This document shows, in pieces, positions 1 through 12,094 of a stretch of DNA of 64,000 nucleotides. The translations under genes were made by a program, and so were the position numbers. Every line of letters starts with the position of its first letter. The stretch's first letter is position 1. The notes beneath the pieces are model-generated. The model searched no databases and was not told the DNA's origin. It worked only from the letters and a program-made list of their open reading frames with translations. The stretch comes from Desulfarculaceae bacterium (lineage in GTDB: Bacteria; Desulfobacterota; Desulfarculia; Desulfarculales; Desulfarculaceae), in NCBI GenBank assembly GCA_021737145.1, contig JAIPEN010000010.1:1-64000 (forward strand), given 5' to 3'.

Positions 1-22
1 CCCAAATCCACACCCAAGCGAC

Positions 23-53
23 AAAAAAGGGGTAGCGACTTTGCACTAACCCC
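23..53 (-). terminator. Intrinsic terminator after tRNA-Thr
   Basis: On the minus strand GGGGTTAG and CTACCCC form a stem with one bulged T, followed by six T. It lies just downstream of the tRNA 3' end and probably ends that transcript. Confidence 0.6.
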
Positions 54-63
54 TTGAAATCAT

Positions 64-138
64 TGGAGCCGGCGGGCGGATTCGAACCGTCGACCTGCTG
101 ATTACGAATCAGCTGCTCTACCCCTGAGCTACGCCGGC
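64..138 (-). tRNA. tRNA-Thr (anticodon CGT)
   Basis: The minus strand folds as a full cloverleaf. The acceptor stem is GCCGGCG/CGCCGGC, the D stem GCTC/GAGC, the anticodon stem GCTGA/TCAGC with loop TTCGTAA, and the T loop TTCGAAT. The anticodon CGT reads the threonine codon ACG. The CCA end is encoded. The T stem (GACGG/CCGCC) has one A-C mismatch at its second pair, which is slightly unusual but tolerated. Confidence 0.95.
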
Positions 139-219
139 TTTTAGTTCTGAGCCTTTATATCAGAGCCCGGGCCAGATGGCGACCCGGGCTCGATGCCTGC
201 TTGGCGGGTGAACCCTGTC

Positions 220-2671
<2,452 letters not shown>

Positions 2672-2713
2672 CCCGCAAGCCTCCTTTTGGCTCTTATTGT
2701 CAACAAGAGTAGA

Positions 2714-2742
2714 AATTTAACTTCCACCCCCGGGTATGTCAA
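2714..2742 (-). promoter_or_regulatory. Sigma70-type promoter for metK-ahcY
   Basis: On the minus strand a perfect -35 TTGACA (2737-2742) is followed after 17 bases by -10 TAAATT (2714-2719). It sits about 45 bases upstream of the metK start codon. Confidence 0.7.
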
Positions 2743-2803
2743 GGAACGGGGCGGCGGCAAGAGTTGCGCCGGGGGCGCGGGACGGGGCGGGGCTAAGGCG
2801 AAA

Positions 2804-2828
2804 CCGCCCCCCCGAAGGCGGGGGGCGG
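2804..2828 (-). terminator. GC-rich hairpin after panCD
   Basis: CCGCCCCCC and GGGGGGCGG form a perfect 9-bp stem with a 7-base loop, downstream of panD and upstream of the metK promoter. On the minus strand it is followed only by GTTTCG, so the T-tract is weak. It may end panCD transcription inefficiently. Confidence 0.4.
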
Positions 2829-2873
2829 CGCCTGATTGCGACGGCGGCCCTGGCGGGTCGGCCGGAATTTTTT

Positions 2874-3263
2874 TTACTGGGCCACCCTCAGGCCGTGCTT
2901 TTCCTCGCGGGTGATCTTGGCGATCTTGTTGTCATCGTCCAACAGCACCGACAGGGGCTGGTGCGCGGCCAGCTCGGCCTCGTCCAGCCAGCAGGAGGTG
3001 ACGATGATGATCTTGTCGCCCACCTCGCCCTTGCGGGCGGCCGCCCCGTTTAGGCAAAAGACACCGCTGCCCCGGGGGCCGGGGATGATGTAGGTCTCGA
3101 AGCGCTCCCCGTTGTTGATGTTGTAGACCGAGATCATCTCGTGGGGAATCATCTCGGCCGCTTCCATCAGGTCCTGGTCCACCGACAGGCTGCCCTCGTA
3201 GTGCAACTCGGCTTCGGTCACCGTGGCCCGGTGCAGCTTGGATTTGAACATATGGCGTTGCAT
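2874..3263 (-). CDS. panD: Aspartate 1-decarboxylase (PanD)
   Basis: PanD decarboxylates aspartate to beta-alanine for pantothenate and coenzyme A. It is made as a proenzyme that cleaves itself between Gly and Ser to create a pyruvoyl cofactor. The cleavage motif HYEGSLSVD is at about residues 21-29. The downstream segments YNINNGERFETYIIPG and NGAAAR are conserved. At 129 residues it is the usual size. It starts 24 bases after panC, so the two enzymes that make and use beta-alanine form an operon. Confidence 0.96.
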   Translation of the reverse strand: MQRHMFKSKLHRATVTEAELHYEGSLSVDQDLMEAAEMIPHEMISVYNINNGERFETYIIPGPRGSGVFCLNGAAARKGEVGDKIIIVTSCWLDEAELAAHQPLSVLLDDDNKIAKITREEKHGLRVAQ

Positions 3264-3287
3264 GATCGTCCTCTATTCAGGGCGTCT

Positions 3288-4142
3288 TTAGTTCAATGCG
3301 TCGTTGTCTATCAAACGGGTGGAGCCCAGCCACACGGCCAGGGCCATGCGGGCCGGACCGTCAAGGCTGGCCAGCGGAGTCAGGTCCTCGGCGTCCACCA
3401 CCTCGGCATACTCCAGGCGCGCGCCCGGAGTCTGGTTTATCTCTTGGACGGCCACGTCCTTTATGGCCGCCGCGTCGCTCTCGCCTCCGGCGGCCAGGGC
3501 GCGGGCCTGGTCCAGGGCGCGGCGCAGGCACAGGGCGTTGGCGCGCTCCTCGGGGCTCAGGTGCACGTTGCGGCTGCTCAGGGCCAGGCCGTCGGCCTCG
3601 CGCAGGGTGGGCCGCCCGATCACCTCCAGGCCCATGTCCAGGTCGCGGGCCATGCGCTGGATCACCTTGAGCTGCTGATAGTCCTTTTCGCCGAACACGG
3701 CCAAATGGGGCGCCACCGCACCGAACAGCTTGGCCACCACCGTGGTCACCCCGTCGAAGTGGCCCGGCCGGTGGGCTCCGCAGAGCCCCTCGCTCAGGCC
3801 CGCCACGCTGATCTTGGAACAGAAGCCCTCAGGATACATGGCCGGGGCGGTGGGGGCGTAGATAACGTCCACCCCGTGCCCGGCGCACAAGGCGCTGTCC
3901 TCCTCCCAGGTGCGGGGGTAGGCCTCCAGGTCGTCGGAGCGGTCGAATTGCAGGGGGTTGACGAAGATGCTCACCACCAGTTCGTCGCAGTTGGCGCGTG
4001 CGTAATCCACCAGGGACATGTGCCCGGCGTGCAGGGCGCCCATGGTGGGCACCAAGGCCACGCGCCGGCCGGCGGCACGCGCCGACTCGCTGTGGGCCCG
4101 CATATCCCGCGGGTTGCGTATTACGGTGAGATTGTGAGACAC
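3288..4142 (-). CDS. panC: Pantothenate synthetase
   Basis: PanC condenses pantoate with beta-alanine using ATP to give pantothenate. The HIGH-like nucleotide motif MGALHAGHMS lies near residues 33-42, FVNPLQF and GEKDYQQL follow, and the KMSKS-equivalent LSSRN is near residue 188. I place the start at the GTG at 4142, giving 284 residues as expected for the family. The frame is open up to 4316, but that extra N-terminal part resembles no PanC, and the promoter candidate at 4288-4316 lies inside it. panD follows directly. Confidence 0.93.
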   Translation of the reverse strand: MSHNLTVIRNPRDMRAHSESARAAGRRVALVPTMGALHAGHMSLVDYARANCDELVVSIFVNPLQFDRSDDLEAYPRTWEEDSALCAGHGVDVIYAPTAPAMYPEGFCSKISVAGLSEGLCGAHRPGHFDGVTTVVAKLFGAVAPHLAVFGEKDYQQLKVIQRMARDLDMGLEVIGRPTLREADGLALSSRNVHLSPEERANALCLRRALDQARALAAGGESDAAAIKDVAVQEINQTPGARLEYAEVVDAEDLTPLASLDGPARMALAVWLGSTRLIDNDALN

Positions 4143-4287
4143 GCTTTTCCGTCCCGGTCGCGCCTGCGATCCAAGCGGTGGCAGCCAAGGGGCCTTCCCT
4201 GTTCCGCGCCTGGTGGTCCTGCCCGTAGCCCGGGGGCTCTCAAGCGGCCGCGTGGAAAAGCGATGGCCTGGGAATCCAACGGCATAA

Positions 4288-4316
4288 TTGCTAACACAGG
4301 CCCCATGGCCTGTCAA
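4288..4316 (-). promoter_or_regulatory. Probable promoter for panC-panD
   Basis: The minus strand has a perfect -35 TTGACA (4311-4316), a 17-base spacer and a weak -10 TAGCAA (4288-4293) preceded by TGT. Its position supports a panC start downstream, at 4142. Confidence 0.5.
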
Positions 4317-4503
4317 ATGAAAGGTAAAGCTTTTTGGCGGCCTTGCAAGGGCAATCTTTGCCCGGCTTCCTGGCGGGGCCGGCCCGCCCCGGGGTTGATC
4401 CCCTGGCCGAAGAAAATGTTAAAATCAATCAACTCAAAATATCAGGGCATTGCCCCGGTTACCCCCGGCCGCGGCCGGAGGGCCAAGACCGCCTTGAGGA
4501 GGA

Positions 4504-4878
4504 ATGACCGTGAAAAAACCAAGTCTCGTCCGTTTGGCCCTGATCCTGTTGGCCGCCCTGGCCCTGGCGGGCGCCAGCCTGGGGGCGGCCCAGGCCTTTT
4601 ACAAGGAGATCAAGCTCTGCCCCAGCGACCAGAACCTGTGGGTGAACGGGCTGGACCCCAACAAGGACACCCACACCGCGGCCACCTGCGTAAAGGGCGA
4701 GAGCAAGGTCAACTGGTCACTGGACGTCATCGCCACTCAGGGCGGCGGGCTCTGGGGCCAGGGCTTTGAGTGCGCCGGCCGCGATCCCTGGACCTACAAG
4801 AACACCTATCACCACGCCACCAACCTACAGTACTTCGGGCAGGTGGGCTGCGTGCTGATCAGGATCACCCAGGACTAG
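4504..4878 (+). CDS. Small exported protein of unknown function
   Basis: This 124-residue protein belongs to no family I recognise. A basic start, a long Leu/Ala-rich segment and GAAQA followed by FYKE make a clear Sec signal peptide of about 32 residues. The mature part has four cysteines (in KLCPS, AATCVKG, FECAG and VGCVL), which could form two disulfides in the periplasm. The strong site GAGGAGG precedes the ATG; a GTG two codons later is an alternative start. It runs convergently to the lipoprotein gene at 4894. Confidence 0.7.
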   Translation: MTVKKPSLVRLALILLAALALAGASLGAAQAFYKEIKLCPSDQNLWVNGLDPNKDTHTAATCVKGESKVNWSLDVIATQGGGLWGQGFECAGRDPWTYKNTYHHATNLQYFGQVGCVLIRITQD

Positions 4879-4893
4879 GCCGGGCCGCTCCGC

Positions 4894-5460
4894 TCATGGA
4901 TTGAAGGGGCTGATCACCGTCTCCCGCCCCGCCTCCAGGGTCACGTTGCGGGTGGCCTTTTCGTCCAGCAGATAGATGGCCTCGCTCCGGGTGCGCCAGC
5001 GGGGGTCGTAGTCGCGGTACACCGTGCCGTCGGGGCCCTTGCGGTAGATATAGGAGTCGCCCTCCTGCTCCTGCCAGGAGCGGTCCAGGCTGGCCTCCAG
5101 CCTCAGGCGGAGCTGGTGCTGGCCGGGCGGGGCCAAAAAAACCCGCCGGTCCACCAAGTGGTAGCCGTCCAACAGCTCCTTTTGCCCCGGGGCCAGGGGC
5201 AGGCGGAACCAGCTCCCGTCCTCGCCCCGCACCTCGGCCCGGATATCCCAAAAGGGGCCCATGAAGCTGTCCATGCGCACCGCCCGGCTGGGAAAGGGCC
5301 CCCGCCGCTCCAGGCCGCTTTGCAGAGCCTCGGGGGTGATGCTCCGCTGCACCGCCACCACCAGCCTGGCCGGGTTGGGCCCCGGATCGGCCACGGGCGG
5401 ACCGCAGGCGCTGAGCAGCAGGGCCAGGGCCGACAAGGCCAGCAGGGCTTTGGGCATCAC
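4894..5460 (-). CDS. Hypothetical lipoprotein
   Basis: The 188-residue product starts with a short signal peptide ending in the lipobox LLSAC near residue 19, followed by GPP. The mature protein is therefore expected to be lipid-anchored in the envelope, probably the outer membrane because no Asp follows the Cys. The rest contains a string of charged, Arg-rich beta-type segments such as RQLRLRLEASLDR, with no motif I can name. It stands alone between convergent and downstream neighbours. Confidence 0.7.
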   Translation of the reverse strand: MMPKALLALSALALLLSACGPPVADPGPNPARLVVAVQRSITPEALQSGLERRGPFPSRAVRMDSFMGPFWDIRAEVRGEDGSWFRLPLAPGQKELLDGYHLVDRRVFLAPPGQHQLRLRLEASLDRSWQEQEGDSYIYRKGPDGTVYRDYDPRWRTRSEAIYLLDEKATRNVTLEAGRETVISPFNP

Positions 5461-5516
5461 GGGCTCGCCTCCTTGGAAGCTTGATCCCCCTACCTAATTA
5501 TTATGACACAAGGAAA

Positions 5517-6367
5517 TCAGGCGGGGCCCGCCTGGGCCAGGGCGCGGGCCAGGGCGGCAAACTCGGCCAGCGACAGGGTTTCGGCCCGGCGGGTGGGCTC
5601 GACCCCCGCCGTTGCCAGCAGGGACAGGGCCGCCTCGCGGGGCAGGCTCAGGCCCCCGGCCAGGCTGTTGGCCAGGGTCTTGCGGCGCTGGCTGAAGGCC
5701 GCCTTGACCGCGCGGCTCAAGCTCGCCTGGCCCTCGGGGCCCAGCTCGGCCGCCGGGGCCGGGCGGGGAGCCAGGTGCACCACCGAGCTGGCCACGGCCG
5801 GGCGGGGGAAAAACTGGCCCGGCCCCACCTCCATGCCCGGCCGCACCTGGCACCACATCTGGACCAGCACCGAAAGGCGTCCCCAGTCCTTGCCGCCGGG
5901 CCCGGAGCATAGGCGGCGGGCCAGCTCCTTTTGCAGCATCAGGGTGGCGCCCCGCCACAGGGCGCGGTGGTCCAGCAGGTCGAACAACAGCGGGCTGGAG
6001 ATGCTGTAGGGCAGGTTGCCCACGATGCGCAGGGGGCCGCCCACTTCCGCGGCCAGGGCCTCCCAGTCCAGGCGCAGAGCGTCGGCCAGGCGGGGCTCCA
6101 CATTGGAGGCCCCGGCCTCGGCCAACACCTCGCCCAGGGCCGCGAAGATGCCCCGGTCCACCTCCAGGGCGATGACCCGGTCCGCCAGCCCGGCCAGGGG
6201 CAGGGTGAGGGCTCCCAGGCCCGCCCCGATCTCCAGCACCGTGTCGCCGGGCTCGATGCCCGCGCTGGCCGCGATGGCCCGGGCGGTGGCTGGTTGGCAA
6301 AGGTAGTTCTGGCCGCGCTTCTTGCCCGCGTGCAGGCCGTGGGCCTTGAGGATGCCCGCGGGATGGG

Positions 6368-6371
<4 letters not shown>
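5517..6371 (-). CDS. rsmA: 16S rRNA dimethyladenosine transferase
   Basis: RsmA (KsgA) dimethylates the two adjacent adenosines in the helix 45 loop of 16S rRNA during late small-subunit assembly. SAM motif I VLEIGAGLGALT is at about residues 45-56 and the catalytic NLPY is at 119-122. The N-terminal GQNYLCQP corresponds to the family GQNFL motif. The frame is open further upstream, but the ATG at 6371 overlaps the tsaD stop as ATGA and gives 284 residues, so translation is probably coupled to tsaD. Confidence 0.94.
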
Positions 6372-7406
<1,035 letters not shown>

Positions 7407-7426
<20 letters not shown>

Positions 7427-8426
7427 TGAGGAAGTCCACGGCCTCGGCCACGTCCTGGGCGCTGCCCCCGATGAAGGGCACCCGCTGGTGCAAGTCGCTG
7501 GGGTCCACCTCCAACACCCGGCCCTGGCCGGTGGAGGCCGCGCCGCCGGCCTGCTCCATCAGGTAGCCCATGGGGTTGCACTCATAGAGCAGGCGCAGCT
7601 TGCCCCAGGGCTTCTTGGGGTCCTTGGAGTCGGCCGGATAGAGGAACACCCCGCCGTAGAGCAGGGTGCGGTGGATGTCGGCCACCATGGAGCCGATGTA
7701 GCGCAGGGAGTAGACCGCCTTGTCGTCGGTCTTGGTGCGCAGATAGCGGAAGTAGCTCTTGAGCTCCTCGCTCCAGTAGTCCCAATAGCCCATGTTGGCC
7801 GAGACGATCTTGCCCCGCTCCGGCACCTGGATGTCCGGATGGCTGAGCAAGAACTCGCCCACCGAGGGGTCCAGGGTGAAGCCGGAGACCCCGTTGCCCG
7901 TGGAGTAGACCAGCATGGTGGAGGAGCCGTAGAGCACGTAGCCCGCGGCCACCTGCTCGGTGCCGGGCTGCAAAAAGTCCGACAGGTCGCACTCGGGCCC
8001 GGTGGTGCGGCGCTTGAGGATGCTGAAGATGGTGCCGATGGACACGTTGGCGTCGATGTTGCTGCTGCCGTCCAGGGGATCGAACAGCACGATGTATTCG
8101 CCCAGGGTGCAGCCCCGGGGCGGCTCGATGGGGTCGGCGTCTTCCTCGGAGGCCAGCATGGCCACGTGGCCCGAGCGGTAGAGGCGGTCCACCATCAGGC
8201 CGTTGGAGAACTCGTCGAGCTTCTTGACCGTCTCGCCCTGCACGTTGCGCCGCCCGGTGCTGCCCAGGATGTCCACCAGCCCGGCCTTGTTGACCTCGCT
8301 GCTGATGATCTTGGCGGCCATGACGATCTCGTTGAGCAGATGGGTGAAGGCGCCGGTGGCCCCGGCCGAGGCGCTCTGCTGGTCGAGAATATGGTTGGTA
8401 ATGGTGGTGCCGGTGCCCGAGTTCAT
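7407..8426 (-). CDS. fbp: Class I fructose-1,6-bisphosphatase
   Basis: Fbp removes the 1-phosphate from fructose 1,6-bisphosphate in gluconeogenesis. The metal-binding core DPLDGSSNID is at about residues 116-125, SEEDAD precedes it, and the C-terminal signature KLRLLYECNPM is present. At 339 residues it is complete. The ATG follows an AAGGAGG site. It leads a small overlapping group, fbp-tsaD-rsmA, and is separated from cimA upstream by a palindromic repeat. Confidence 0.95.
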
Positions 8427-8589
8427 GACCGTCCTCCTTGCCCAACGGCGCTGCCCGCGCCGCTCTTGATCAAGTGTGACCCTAATTTAACACAAAAGCC
8501 GCCCAGGGGCCGGGACAAGGGCCAAGAGATTACTCGGCGATAAAAGGAAAAAGCAGCGTGAACCGCCCCCGCCCATCCGCATAAAGCGA

Positions 8590-8714
8590 GGCGGCCGAGT
8601 CCGTCGCCGAGGCGCGAGGTTGCAGCCAATTGCCGACGCAGGCGTACACGTCAGTACGCCGAGGAGGCAATTGGCGAAACCCGCGCCGCAGGCAGGAATC
8701 GGCCGCCGCAGCCC
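8590..8714 (-). repeat. Intergenic palindromic repeat, copy F
   Basis: This is one of at least seven ~120-bp elements in the window, here in the reverse orientation relative to copy A. The centre is a perfect inverted repeat, GGCGTAC and GTACGCC around acgtca (8641-8660), nested in GCCAATTGCC/GGCAATTGGC and in outer GGCCG/CGGCC arms. It fills the 305-base gap between cimA and fbp, which otherwise holds no gene I can support. Confidence 0.7.
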
Positions 8715-8731
8715 GGATCAGGGCGACTGGC

Positions 8732-10324
8732 CTACCCCCCTTGCAGGGTCTTGAACAACTTATACCGAATACTGTCGCCCAGGGCCTGCCAGGAGGCCTC
8801 CAGCACGTCGAAGCTCACCCCCACCGTGCCCCAGCGGCTCTCGCCGTCACTGGACTCCACCAGCACCCGCACCCGGGCCTCGGTGCCGGCCGATCCGGCC
8901 AGCACCCGCACCTTGTAGTCCACCAGGGTCATGGCGCTGAGCGCGGGATAAAAGCGCGACAGGGCCTTTCTGATGGCGCGGTCCAGGGCGTTGACCGGGC
9001 CGTCGCCCATGGCGGCGGTGTGCTCCTCCACGCCCTCCACCTTCACCCGCACCGTGGCCTCGGACGAGGGCGGCTTGGCCTCGGACTCCTTGTAGTCGGC
9101 CACCCGGAAGCCCATGAGGTCGAAGAAGTGGCTGGGCCGTCCGCCCAGGCGGCGGTTGACCAACAGCTCCAGGGAGGCCTCGGCCGCCTCGTAGGCGTAG
9201 CCCTCGTTCTCCCGCTCCTTGAGCTCGTCCAGCATCTGTTTGATGCGGTGGTCATCCGGGGCCATGTCGAATCCCCAGTCGGCCAGCTTCTTGAGCAGGG
9301 CGGCGCGCCCGGCCAGGTCGGAGAGCAGATAGCGCCGGTTGTTGCCCACCAGCTCGGGGGAGACGTGCTCGTACAGGGCCGGGTCCTTTTCCACCGCCGA
9401 GATGTGCAGCCCGCCCTTGTGGGAAAAGGCGCTGGTGCCCACGTAGGGGGAAAAGGAGGTGGGCGGCTGGTTGGCCTGCTCGCGGATGAAACGGGCGGTG
9501 TCGGTGAGGCGGCGCAGCTGGTCCTCGGACAGGCAGGTGTAGCCCATCTTGAGTTGCAGGGTGGGGGCGATGGCGCAGAGGTCCGCGTTGCCGCAGCGCT
9601 CGCCCATGCCCCCGGTGGTGCCCTGCACCTGGCGGGCCCCGGCCTCCACGGCGGCCAGGGTGTTGGCCGTGGCCAGGTCGCCGTCGTTGTGGCAGTGGAT
9701 GCCCAGGGTGATGCCGGGCAGGGCGGCGGCCACCTTGCCCACGCCCTGGGAGATCCAGGAGGGCAGGGAGCCGCCGTTGGTGTCGCAGAGCACCAAGGCC
9801 TCGGCCCCGGCCTCGGCGGCGGCCTTCAATACGGCCAGGGCGTAGTCCTCGTCCCGGGCCAGACCGTCGAAGAAGTGCTCCGCGTCGAAAAACACCCGCC
9901 GGCCGGCCTCTTTCATGTAGGCCACGCTGGCCGCGATGATCTCCAGGTTGCGTTCCAGCTCGATGCCCAGCTGGGCGGTTACGTGCTTGGACCAGGACTT
10001 GCCCACCAGGGCGCAGACCGGGGCCGGCGCGGCCAGCAGGGCGGCCAGGTTGGGGTCGTTGTCCGGGGTGCGTTTGGCGTGGTGGGTGGAACCAAAGGCC
10101 ACCAGGACGGCGTTTTCCAGCTGGAGCTCGCCGGCCCGCTCGAAGAATTCCTGATCGCGGGGATTGGAACCGGGCCAACCTCCCTCGATGTAGTCCACCC
10201 CCAGGCGGTCCAACTGGCGGGCCACCTTGAGCTTGTCTTCGGGGGTGAGGACGAATCCTTCGGCCTGGGTTCCGTCCCGGAGAGTGGTGTCGTAAAGTTC
10301 GATGACCGGGGCGTTACCAGGCAT
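8732..10324 (-). CDS. cimA: (R)-citramalate synthase
   Basis: CimA condenses pyruvate and acetyl-CoA to citramalate, the first step of the threonine-independent route to 2-oxobutyrate and isoleucine. The TIM-barrel signature LYDTTLRDGTQAEG is at residues 10-23 with HCHNDGD further on. The C-terminal 150 residues form the LeuA-type regulatory domain. At 530 residues it fits the long CimA subfamily better than 2-isopropylmalate or homocitrate synthases. It begins 2 bases after lysC, and ilvD elsewhere in the window would complete later isoleucine steps. Feedback control by isoleucine is expected from the family, not shown here. Confidence 0.88.
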   Translation of the reverse strand: MPGNAPVIELYDTTLRDGTQAEGFVLTPEDKLKVARQLDRLGVDYIEGGWPGSNPRDQEFFERAGELQLENAVLVAFGSTHHAKRTPDNDPNLAALLAAPAPVCALVGKSWSKHVTAQLGIELERNLEIIAASVAYMKEAGRRVFFDAEHFFDGLARDEDYALAVLKAAAEAGAEALVLCDTNGGSLPSWISQGVGKVAAALPGITLGIHCHNDGDLATANTLAAVEAGARQVQGTTGGMGERCGNADLCAIAPTLQLKMGYTCLSEDQLRRLTDTARFIREQANQPPTSFSPYVGTSAFSHKGGLHISAVEKDPALYEHVSPELVGNNRRYLLSDLAGRAALLKKLADWGFDMAPDDHRIKQMLDELKERENEGYAYEAAEASLELLVNRRLGGRPSHFFDLMGFRVADYKESEAKPPSSEATVRVKVEGVEEHTAAMGDGPVNALDRAIRKALSRFYPALSAMTLVDYKVRVLAGSAGTEARVRVLVESSDGESRWGTVGVSFDVLEASWQALGDSIRYKLFKTLQGG

Positions 10325-10326
10325 AT

Positions 10327-11574
10327 TTAGACCACGTCTTCTGGTTTGGGTGTGAGATCGTCGGCCAGGCCAAAGGCGTCGTGCAAGGCGCGCACGGCCA
10401 GCTCGGTGTACTTCTCTTCTATGACGCAGGAGATCTTGATCTCGCTGGTGTTGATGGTGAGAATGTTTATGTTCTCATCGGCCAGGGCCCCGAACATCTT
10501 GGTGGCCACGCCGGCGTGATTGCGCATGCCTATGCCGATGACGCTCACCTTGGCTATGCCGGTGTCGCCCAAAACCTCGGCCGCGCCTATCTTGCTGGCC
10601 GTGGCGCTCACGATGTCCATGGCCTGGTCGAAATCGGTCTTGGGCACGGTGAAGGTCAGGTCGGTCTTGCCGTCGGCCGAGGTGTTCTGGATTATCACGT
10701 CCACCACGATGCCCGCCCCGCTAACGGGGATGAAGACCTTGCTGGCGATACCGGGGGTGTCGGGCACGCCCTTTATGGTGATGCGGGCCTCGTTCTTGTT
10801 GTAGGCCACGCCGGAGATGATGAGCTTTTCGGTAATCTGGTCTTCGGGTACCACCATGGTGCCCTCCCGGTCTGTAAAGGTGGAACGTACGTGAATCTTG
10901 ACCCCGAACTTGGCGGCGAACTCCACCGCGCGGATGTCCAAAACCTTGGCCCCCAGGGAGGCCATCTCCAGCATCTCCTCGTAGGAGACGCAGCCCAGCT
11001 TGCGGGCCTCGGGCGCCACGTTGGGATCGGTGGTGTAGACGCCCTCCACGTCGGTGTAGATCTCGCAGACATCGGCCCCCAGGGCGGCGGCCAGGGCCAC
11101 GGCGGTGGTGTCGCTGCCCCCGCGTCCCAGGGTGGTCACGTCGCCGCTGTCCCAGTCCAGGCCCTGGAAGCCGGCCACCACCACCGCCTTGCCGTTTTCC
11201 AACAGCTCCTGAATGCGGGCGGTCTCCACGTCGGTGATGCGGGCCTTGCCGAACATGCGGTCGGTGAGGATGGCCGCCTGAAAGCCCAGCAGGGAGCGGG
11301 CCTCCAGGCCCATCTCCGACGCGGCCATGCAAAACAGGGCCACGGACTGCTGCTCGCCGGTGGCCATCAACACGTCCAGCTCGCGGGCCCGGGGGCGCTG
11401 GCTTATCTCGTGGGCCAGCTTGATCAGGCCGTCGGTGACCCCGCTCATGGCCGAGAGCACCACCACCATCTGGTTGCCCGCCTCGGCCCGGGCCTTCACC
11501 TTGGCCGCCACGTTCTGGATCTTCTCGATGCTGCCCACCGAGGTGCCGCCGTATTTCTGCACTATCAGGGCCAT
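10327..11574 (-). CDS. lysC: Aspartate kinase
   Basis: This kinase phosphorylates aspartate, the entry to lysine, threonine and methionine. The N-terminal QKYGGTSVG is the kinase signature, and GRGGSDTTAVALAAAL is the conserved nucleotide-site region. The last 150 residues contain two ACT domains, including SVIGIGMRNHAGVATKMF, so allosteric inhibition by lysine or threonine is likely. At 415 residues it is a stand-alone enzyme without a homoserine dehydrogenase fusion. It sits between tsaE and cimA with gaps of 4 and 2 bases. Confidence 0.95.
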   Translation of the reverse strand: MALIVQKYGGTSVGSIEKIQNVAAKVKARAEAGNQMVVVLSAMSGVTDGLIKLAHEISQRPRARELDVLMATGEQQSVALFCMAASEMGLEARSLLGFQAAILTDRMFGKARITDVETARIQELLENGKAVVVAGFQGLDWDSGDVTTLGRGGSDTTAVALAAALGADVCEIYTDVEGVYTTDPNVAPEARKLGCVSYEEMLEMASLGAKVLDIRAVEFAAKFGVKIHVRSTFTDREGTMVVPEDQITEKLIISGVAYNKNEARITIKGVPDTPGIASKVFIPVSGAGIVVDVIIQNTSADGKTDLTFTVPKTDFDQAMDIVSATASKIGAAEVLGDTGIAKVSVIGIGMRNHAGVATKMFGALADENINILTINTSEIKISCVIEEKYTELAVRALHDAFGLADDLTPKPEDVV

Positions 11575-11578
11575 AACT

Positions 11579-12082
11579 TCAGCCTAGTCCCGGCGCTTCA
11601 AGCGCCTGCTGCAACCAATCCATAATCTCCGGCGGCCCGCTGAGAACCGCCCGGCGCGTATCGTCATCCAAGGGCGTCAGCTCAACCATGACCGCCGTGT
11701 TCGGCCAGAGGCCGGGGGCCCGTTCGGCCCACTCCACGGCCAGCACCCCGGCCACGGCTTCCTCGAGCATCTCCAGCTCGGCCGCCTCGCCCGCCTCCAG
11801 GCGGTAGAGGTCGGCATGGAAAAAGTCCACCCGGCCGGGGTAGTGGTTCATCAGGGTGAAGGTGGGCGAGACTATGGCGTAGTCCCCGCTCACCCCCAGG
11901 CCCCGGGCCAGCCCCCGGGCCAGCACCGTCTTGCCCGCGCCCAGCCGGCCCACCAGCAAAACCACCCCGCCGGGGCCCAGCCGGGCTCCCAGGCTCTCGC
12001 CCAGGGCCACGGTGTCCGCCTCGCCGGGTAAAACCATCTCCAGGCGGACCTGGGGCCGCCCGGCATCTTTTGCCTTTACCAT
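11579..12082 (-). CDS. tsaE: tRNA threonylcarbamoyladenosine biosynthesis ATPase TsaE
   Basis: TsaE is the small ATPase that drives the TsaB-TsaD complex in t6A37 synthesis. The Walker A motif GRLGAGKT lies at residues 45-52, followed by the family segments SPTFTLMNHY and FHADLYRLE. At 167 residues the size is normal. The N-terminus (MVKAKDAGRPQ) is not conserved and the true start might be a little later. It starts 12 bases after nnr and ends 4 bases before lysC. Confidence 0.92.
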   Translation of the reverse strand: MVKAKDAGRPQVRLEMVLPGEADTVALGESLGARLGPGGVVLLVGRLGAGKTVLARGLARGLGVSGDYAIVSPTFTLMNHYPGRVDFFHADLYRLEAGEAAELEMLEEAVAGVLAVEWAERAPGLWPNTAVMVELTPLDDDTRRAVLSGPPEIMDWLQQALEAPGLG

Positions 12083-12094
12083 GGGCCTAGCCGC

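Noticed and set aside
2672-2873. SAM or SAH riboswitch before metK-ahcY
   Set aside because: The leader after the likely transcript start is only about 35 bases, too short for either aptamer, and no consensus core is visible. The GC hairpin at 2804 lies upstream of the promoter.
4143-4316. N-terminal extension of panC in the open frame
   Set aside because: It resembles no PanC sequence and contains a promoter candidate. The GTG at 4142 gives the family length.
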